A stretch of DNA of 64,000 bases from Tildeniella nuda ZEHNDER 1965/U140 (GTDB lineage: Bacteria; Cyanobacteriota; Cyanobacteriia; Leptolyngbyales; Leptolyngbyaceae), in the NCBI GenBank assembly GCA_019358895.1, contig JAHHIG010000005.1, positions 279,742-343,741 of the forward strand, written 5' to 3'. This document shows positions 62,267 through 64,000 of this stretch, piece by piece. The notes below the pieces were generated by a model. It saw nothing but the letters and a program-made list of their open reading frames with translations, had not been told where the DNA came from and ran no database searches. The translations under genes and the position numbers were made by a program. Position 1 is the first letter of the stretch, and each line of letters starts with the position of its first letter.

Positions 62267-63100
62267 ATGAGTACACTCGGAGTTAAAGCAAATTTGAGCC
62301 GTCATCGTCGGGCACGACCGCTGATTGACCTAAGCAATCCTAGTGTCAGAACCTTTCTGCCCTGGGCATTTCCGGTTGGCGTACTCGTGCTCTGGCAATT
62401 GCTTTCAGTCTTTGGGTTGATCCCAACTCAAGTTCTACCTTCACCCTTGAGTGTTGTCACCGCAGCAATTAATCTAGCCAAAACGGGTGAACTGTTTGTC
62501 AATATTGGTATCAGTTCCCTGCGTGCTGTGAGCGGCTTCATTGTCGGTGGCAGCATTGGATTTATTTTAGGGCTATTTAATGGACTCTCCCGTCTGTCCG
62601 AAACCGTGTTTGATACGACGCTTCAAATGTTGCGAACCATTCCCAACCTGGCGCTCTTACCGCTGGTAATTCTGTGGTTTGGTATTGGTGATGAAGCACG
62701 CTTGTTTCTGATCTCGCTGGGTGTCATGTTTCCCATTTATTTGAATACCTTTCATGGGATTCGGAATGTTGATCCAGGACTAATTGAAATGGGTCAGGTG
62801 TATGGTTTGACTCGCTGGCAGTTGTTCCGCAGGATCATTCTTCCGGGTGCCATGTCATCCATTCTCATTGGTGTCCGCTTTTCTCTAGGCATCATGTGGT
62901 TAACGCTGATCGTAGCCGAGACGATCGCAGCCGATTCTGGCATTGGGTACATGGCAACGAACGCACGCGAGTTTATGCAAACCGATGTGGTTGTTCTGGC
63001 GATCGTGCTGTACGCCCTCTTCGGAAAATTGGCAGATGCAATTGCTAGAGCTTTGGAACGTTCCTGGCTGCGTTGGAACCCTAATTATCGAGATGCTTAA
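62267..63100 (+). CDS. ssuC: ABC transporter permease, sulfonate type
   Basis: The 277-residue protein has six membrane segments and the BPD-type loop (GQVYGLTRWQLFRRIILPGA). It matches SsuC/TauC permeases. AGGAG lies 15 bases before the ATG at 62267, chosen over the TTG at 62264. It lies 23 bases after ssuB. Confidence 0.92.
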   Translation: MSTLGVKANLSRHRRARPLIDLSNPSVRTFLPWAFPVGVLVLWQLLSVFGLIPTQVLPSPLSVVTAAINLAKTGELFVNIGISSLRAVSGFIVGGSIGFILGLFNGLSRLSETVFDTTLQMLRTIPNLALLPLVILWFGIGDEARLFLISLGVMFPIYLNTFHGIRNVDPGLIEMGQVYGLTRWQLFRRIILPGAMSSILIGVRFSLGIMWLTLIVAETIAADSGIGYMATNAREFMQTDVVVLAIVLYALFGKLADAIARALERSWLRWNPNYRDA

Positions 63101-63854
63101 ATCGATCGCCCTACCGCTTGTGATGAAAGCTGCAATGAATCAGAAGTGGAAGCCTCGCTCCGTTTGGAACCGTGTGATAGTCGGAGTAAGCACGATCGCG
63201 TTATCTGCTTGTTCAAAGACCCTGGATACGGCAAAGCTAGAAGGTGACATTCAACAAATGGTCATTCGGCAGGGTGGGGTTTCGCTCAAAACAGTATCCT
63301 GTCCAAAGAAGGTTGCCTTAGCTGCGGGTCAGGGTTTTGATTGTGTGGGAACACTTGATTCTGGCGATACATTGGCAATTCCAGTTAAGCAAAGCGATGC
63401 GAACGGCACGACCACATGGGAGATACCGAGCGCGAAGGGACTCTTAAATCTGACTCAATTGGAATCATTGTTTCAACAAACCATTCAACAGCAAGGACAG
63501 TTCTTAAGCATTGATTGTGGCAAAGGTTATCGATCGGTGAAACCAGGCGATCGCTTTGAGTGTAAAGTTGCTAAAGCTTCAAGAAAAGCCGTTCAAACTC
63601 AGAAGGCTGCTGGGAAAAAAGCGATCGATCCGAAGCAGCCAGAAACCATTATTGTCACGGTTGATCCTCAAAACAACGTGAATTGGCAACAGGTATTGCC
63701 TGCCCCTGCGGTAGCGGTTGCCAGTGCAAATCTTCCAGCATCGGCTAACTCTACGCCTCAACCAATACCGACGATCGCGGCACAAGACCGGGCAAAGCTG
63801 GCTCCAGAGATTTTGCAGAAACTTGATCAGATCGGTGGTGGTGATAGCGAGTAA
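63093..63854 (+). CDS. DUF4333-containing lipoprotein
   Basis: The protein of about 253 residues has a signal ending in the lipobox LSAC (VIVGVSTIALSAC). Two DUF4333-like repeats follow (IRQGGVSLKTVSCPKKVALA, GQGFDCVGTLDSGD; then IQQQGQFLSIDCGKGYRSVK, PGDRFECKV), each with a Cys pair likely to form a disulfide outside the membrane. The tail is Pro/Ala-rich. The start is uncertain (ATG at 63093, overlapping ssuC, or 63123). It may be a partner of the transporter or just downstream in the operon. Confidence 0.75.
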   Translation: MLKSIALPLVMKAAMNQKWKPRSVWNRVIVGVSTIALSACSKTLDTAKLEGDIQQMVIRQGGVSLKTVSCPKKVALAAGQGFDCVGTLDSGDTLAIPVKQSDANGTTTWEIPSAKGLLNLTQLESLFQQTIQQQGQFLSIDCGKGYRSVKPGDRFECKVAKASRKAVQTQKAAGKKAIDPKQPETIIVTVDPQNNVNWQQVLPAPAVAVASANLPASANSTPQPIPTIAAQDRAKLAPEILQKLDQIGGGDSE

Positions 63855-63873
63855 GGTAGAAGAATATTTTGTG

Positions 63874-64000
63874 GGCGTTGCTGAATACAGGTATGATTTT
63901 CCCTCATCCCCAACCCTTCTCCCCAGGGAGAAGGGAGCTAGAAATCCTGTCCCCTCGCCCGATGGGAGAGGGCTAGGGTGAGGGCAGATTTGTCGTTCAG
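63874..64000 (+). mobile_element. MITE-like element, copy C (cut by the window end)
   Basis: It starts with GGCGTTGCTGAAT and runs in the same orientation as copy A through the CCCTCATCCCCAACCCTTCT and GAGAGGGCTAGGGTGAGGGC segments. The right end ATTCAGCAACGCC is outside the window, though the last bases (GTCGTTCAG) approach it. Confidence 0.85.

Noticed and set aside
1..64000. tRNA or rRNA genes
   Set aside because: No cloverleaf with a GTTCRANYC T-arm and no rRNA motifs were found by eye on either strand; a tRNAscan-SE run would settle this.

Overview
The window looks like part of a cyanobacterial chromosome. The octamer GCGATCGC (HIP1-like) recurs throughout, there are heptameric short tandem repeats and many dispersed palindromes, and several genes belong to families common in filamentous cyanobacteria (an NblA-like protein, Uma2, DUF4351, DUF433, DUF2283, and many toxin-antitoxin remnants). 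The density of intergenic repeats and pseudogenes suggests a large, fluid genome of the Leptolyngbya/Oscillatoriales type. That placement is inference; there is no rRNA gene or other definitive marker in the window.

Region by region. (1) 1-16.6 kb is an accessory redox and detoxification region: PhnB/VOC proteins, a GST, an ECF42-type sigma factor with its DGPF (YCII) partner, a DMT exporter, and two twin-arginine oxidoreductases (an aldo/keto reductase and an SDR) on either side of an exported protein with three carboxymuconolactone-decarboxylase-like domains. It also holds three LysR regulators, an M23 peptidase, and an SDR/tautomerase/NTF2 operon. Broken genes lie between them (AraC tail, VOC tail, DUF4351 tail, NmrA head, integrase head), together with two copies of a 147-bp MITE with clear target duplications and an attC-like site. 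(2) 16.7-27.2 kb: valS, a 21-bp minisatellite, a membrane TPR protein, a 3.4-kb toxin-antitoxin cluster in which only some modules are intact and which is bounded by a duplicated tail of the TPR gene, and sbcD. (3) 27.2-43.4 kb is mostly housekeeping and metabolism: an SDR, cysH, a glutaredoxin-like protein, murE, Uma2, a giant multi-pass membrane protein, an MSMEG_0569-type flavoprotein, an SDR, a second 21-bp minisatellite, a GH31 glycosidase and a MetF-like reductase. (4) 43.4-64 kb is an organosulfur/glutathione region: two Fe(II)/2-oxoglutarate-type dioxygenases (one TauD-like), a methyltransferase, three GSTs, an MBL-like protein, a D-2-hydroxyacid dehydrogenase, a sulfonate ABC transporter split into ssuA and ssuBC 8.4 kb apart, a MarR regulator with a drug-type ABC exporter, a nitroreductase and an aldo/keto reductase. 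Gene fragments and four families of dispersed palindromic repeats are interspersed.

How the genes may work together: the last region plausibly imports sulfonates (SsuABC), cleaves them oxidatively (TauD), and handles reactive products with GSTs, a nitroreductase and an AKR; cysH at 28 kb belongs to inorganic sulfate assimilation. A dyad TTAGA-N3-TCTAA lies upstream of both tauD and the ABC exporter and may be the operator of a shared regulator. The strongest unusual signals are structural: in-frame short-repeat insertions in four proteins (ValS, glutaredoxin, MurE, membrane protein), two independent 21-bp minisatellites, paired-palindrome elements of fixed spacing, a decayed toxin-antitoxin cluster, and a possible integron relic (attC-like site plus an IntI/Xer-like integrase pseudogene).
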